NCBI GenBank assembly: GCA_005793615.1
Contig: SXRI01000258.1
Span: 1 to 6,182, forward strand
DNA: 6,182 nt
Direction of reading: 5' to 3'
Source: Bdellovibrionales bacterium
GTDB taxonomy: Bacteria; Bdellovibrionota; Bdellovibrionia; Bdellovibrionales; JAMPXM01
Part shown: piece by piece, positions 5,753 to 6,182 of the stretch
How positions within the stretch are numbered: the stretch's first letter is position 1
Layout of the letters: every line of letters starts with the position of its first letter
Notes under the pieces: model-generated
Seen by the model: only the letters and a program-made list of their open reading frames with translations
Database searches by the model: none
What the model was told of the DNA's origin: nothing
Position numbers and translations under genes: made by a program

Positions 5753-6120
5753 GGTTTATATTTCCAGATTTTCTGTTTGATAAAGTTCGGGGTCAGCATA
5801 GCGATCAAGCGCGCGCCCCAGCGAATCCTTGTGTAAGCTTTCATGCTCCAAGGAAAATGGCTCAACAAAATCTCCTGATCCAGGACATTGAAAAAATAAT
5901 CGAGAATGAGAGCCATGAGAATCAGGTCATCGAGCACACCGATGATCGGAATCCAATCAGGAATGATATCAAACGGAATCAAAATCAATGCGACCAGCGC
6001 CAGCACGACCTTTTTGTCACGTGCGGGAATGCGTTCGTCATTGGCGACATTTCGAATAAAAGTGATCAGATCTTTAAAGGTCGTGAATGGCGAAAAACTC
6101 TTATTGGAATCGGCTGCCAT
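5734..6120 (-). CDS. DUF1232 / YkvA-family small membrane protein
   Basis: The 128-residue product contains the DUF1232 core at about residues 33-80. Its signature is LIPFDIIPDWIPIIGVLDDL (47-66), the P-x-D-hydrophobic-hydrophobic-P-D ... G-hydrophobic-x-D-D pattern of this family, followed by a hydrophobic helix (67-79). The N-terminus is soluble and charged, and the C-terminal third (about 90-123) is basic with aromatic residues (HFPW, IRWGARLIAML, KIWKYKP). The family is widespread and has no established biochemical role, so none is given here. No signal peptide is seen; one or two membrane-associated helices are likely. The start is well supported by AAGGA seven bases upstream. The stop lies within a 13-bp tandem repeat; reading past it would add 12 residues (ISQLAFATGFRN) to another TGA, exactly 39 bases on. 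The gene faces the exported-protein gene with 59 bases between their ends. Confidence 0.88.
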   Translation of the reverse strand: MAADSNKSFSPFTTFKDLITFIRNVANDERIPARDKKVVLALVALILIPFDIIPDWIPIIGVLDDLILMALILDYFFNVLDQEILLSHFPWSMKAYTRIRWGARLIAMLTPNFIKQKIWKYKPSVFRN

Positions 6121-6127
6121 GGTTTCA

Positions 6128-6132
6128 TCCTT
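6128..6132 (-). promoter_or_regulatory. Ribosome binding site of the DUF1232 gene
   Basis: On the - strand AAGGA precedes the ATG at 6120 by 7 bases. An overlapping ATG at 6128-6126 is out of frame and too close to the site. No convincing promoter is visible in the remaining 50 bases to the right edge. Confidence 0.7.
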
Positions 6133-6182
6133 GCCTACAGTTTTTTGCCGCTATGCACCATTGGCGGATGGGCTTTGCAGAG

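Noticed and set aside
6154..6182. Possible + strand start at ATG 6154 running off the right edge
   Set aside because: Only about ten codons are visible, without a ribosome binding site or any recognisable sequence.
1..6182. CRISPR arrays, tRNA or rRNA genes, insertion sequences, toxin-antitoxin or defence genes
   Set aside because: None is visible. Coding space is filled by the men genes and two small genes, and the only repeats are the short ones listed.

Overview
The window is mostly a menaquinone (vitamin K2) biosynthesis operon. From left to right on the + strand it holds the 3' end of menD (1-449), menH (430-1161), menB (1203-2078), menA (2078-3004), menC (3005-4000) and menE (3997-5157). 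Genes overlap or abut at every junction except menH/menB, where 41 bases separate the stop from the chosen start. Together these products convert isochorismate plus 2-oxoglutarate to SEPHCHC (MenD), SHCHC (MenH), o-succinylbenzoate (MenC), OSB-CoA (MenE), DHNA-CoA (MenB), and then prenylate DHNA to demethylmenaquinone in the membrane (MenA). Missing from the window are isochorismate synthase (menF), a DHNA-CoA thioesterase and the final methyltransferase (ubiE/menG). menF could lie upstream of the left edge; this cannot be seen here.

Downstream of the operon are 130 non-coding bases with two hairpins and a good sigma-70-type promoter (5237-5266). This promoter drives a small gene of unknown function (5288-5674) whose product has a clear signal peptide and two cysteines. 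Facing it on the - strand is a DUF1232/YkvA-family small membrane protein gene (5734-6120). The convergent 3' ends are separated by 59 bases containing an inverted repeat and a 13-bp tandem repeat that runs into the end of the DUF1232 gene. A perfect 16-bp palindrome sits inside the 3' end of the secreted-protein gene. The last 62 bases hold the ribosome binding site of the DUF1232 gene and no gene I can support.

The organism is a Gram-negative-type bacterium of moderate GC content that respires with menaquinone. MenB, MenH and MenD resemble the E. coli versions motif by motif, and MenB is of the bicarbonate-dependent type I. However, menA lies inside the cluster, between menB and menC, which is unlike E. 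coli, where menA is unlinked. This order and the style of the small genes would fit Bdellovibrionota or a related deltaproteobacterial-type lineage, but that is an inference from memory and not proven by the sequence.

I do not see an undescribed multi-gene system. The points most worth a second look are a MenE that lacks most of the usual N-terminal subdomain and the P-loop lysine, a menC that begins with TTG directly behind and in frame with the menA stop, and an in-frame 39-base (3 x 13) repeat at the end of the DUF1232 gene that gives two equivalent stop sites.
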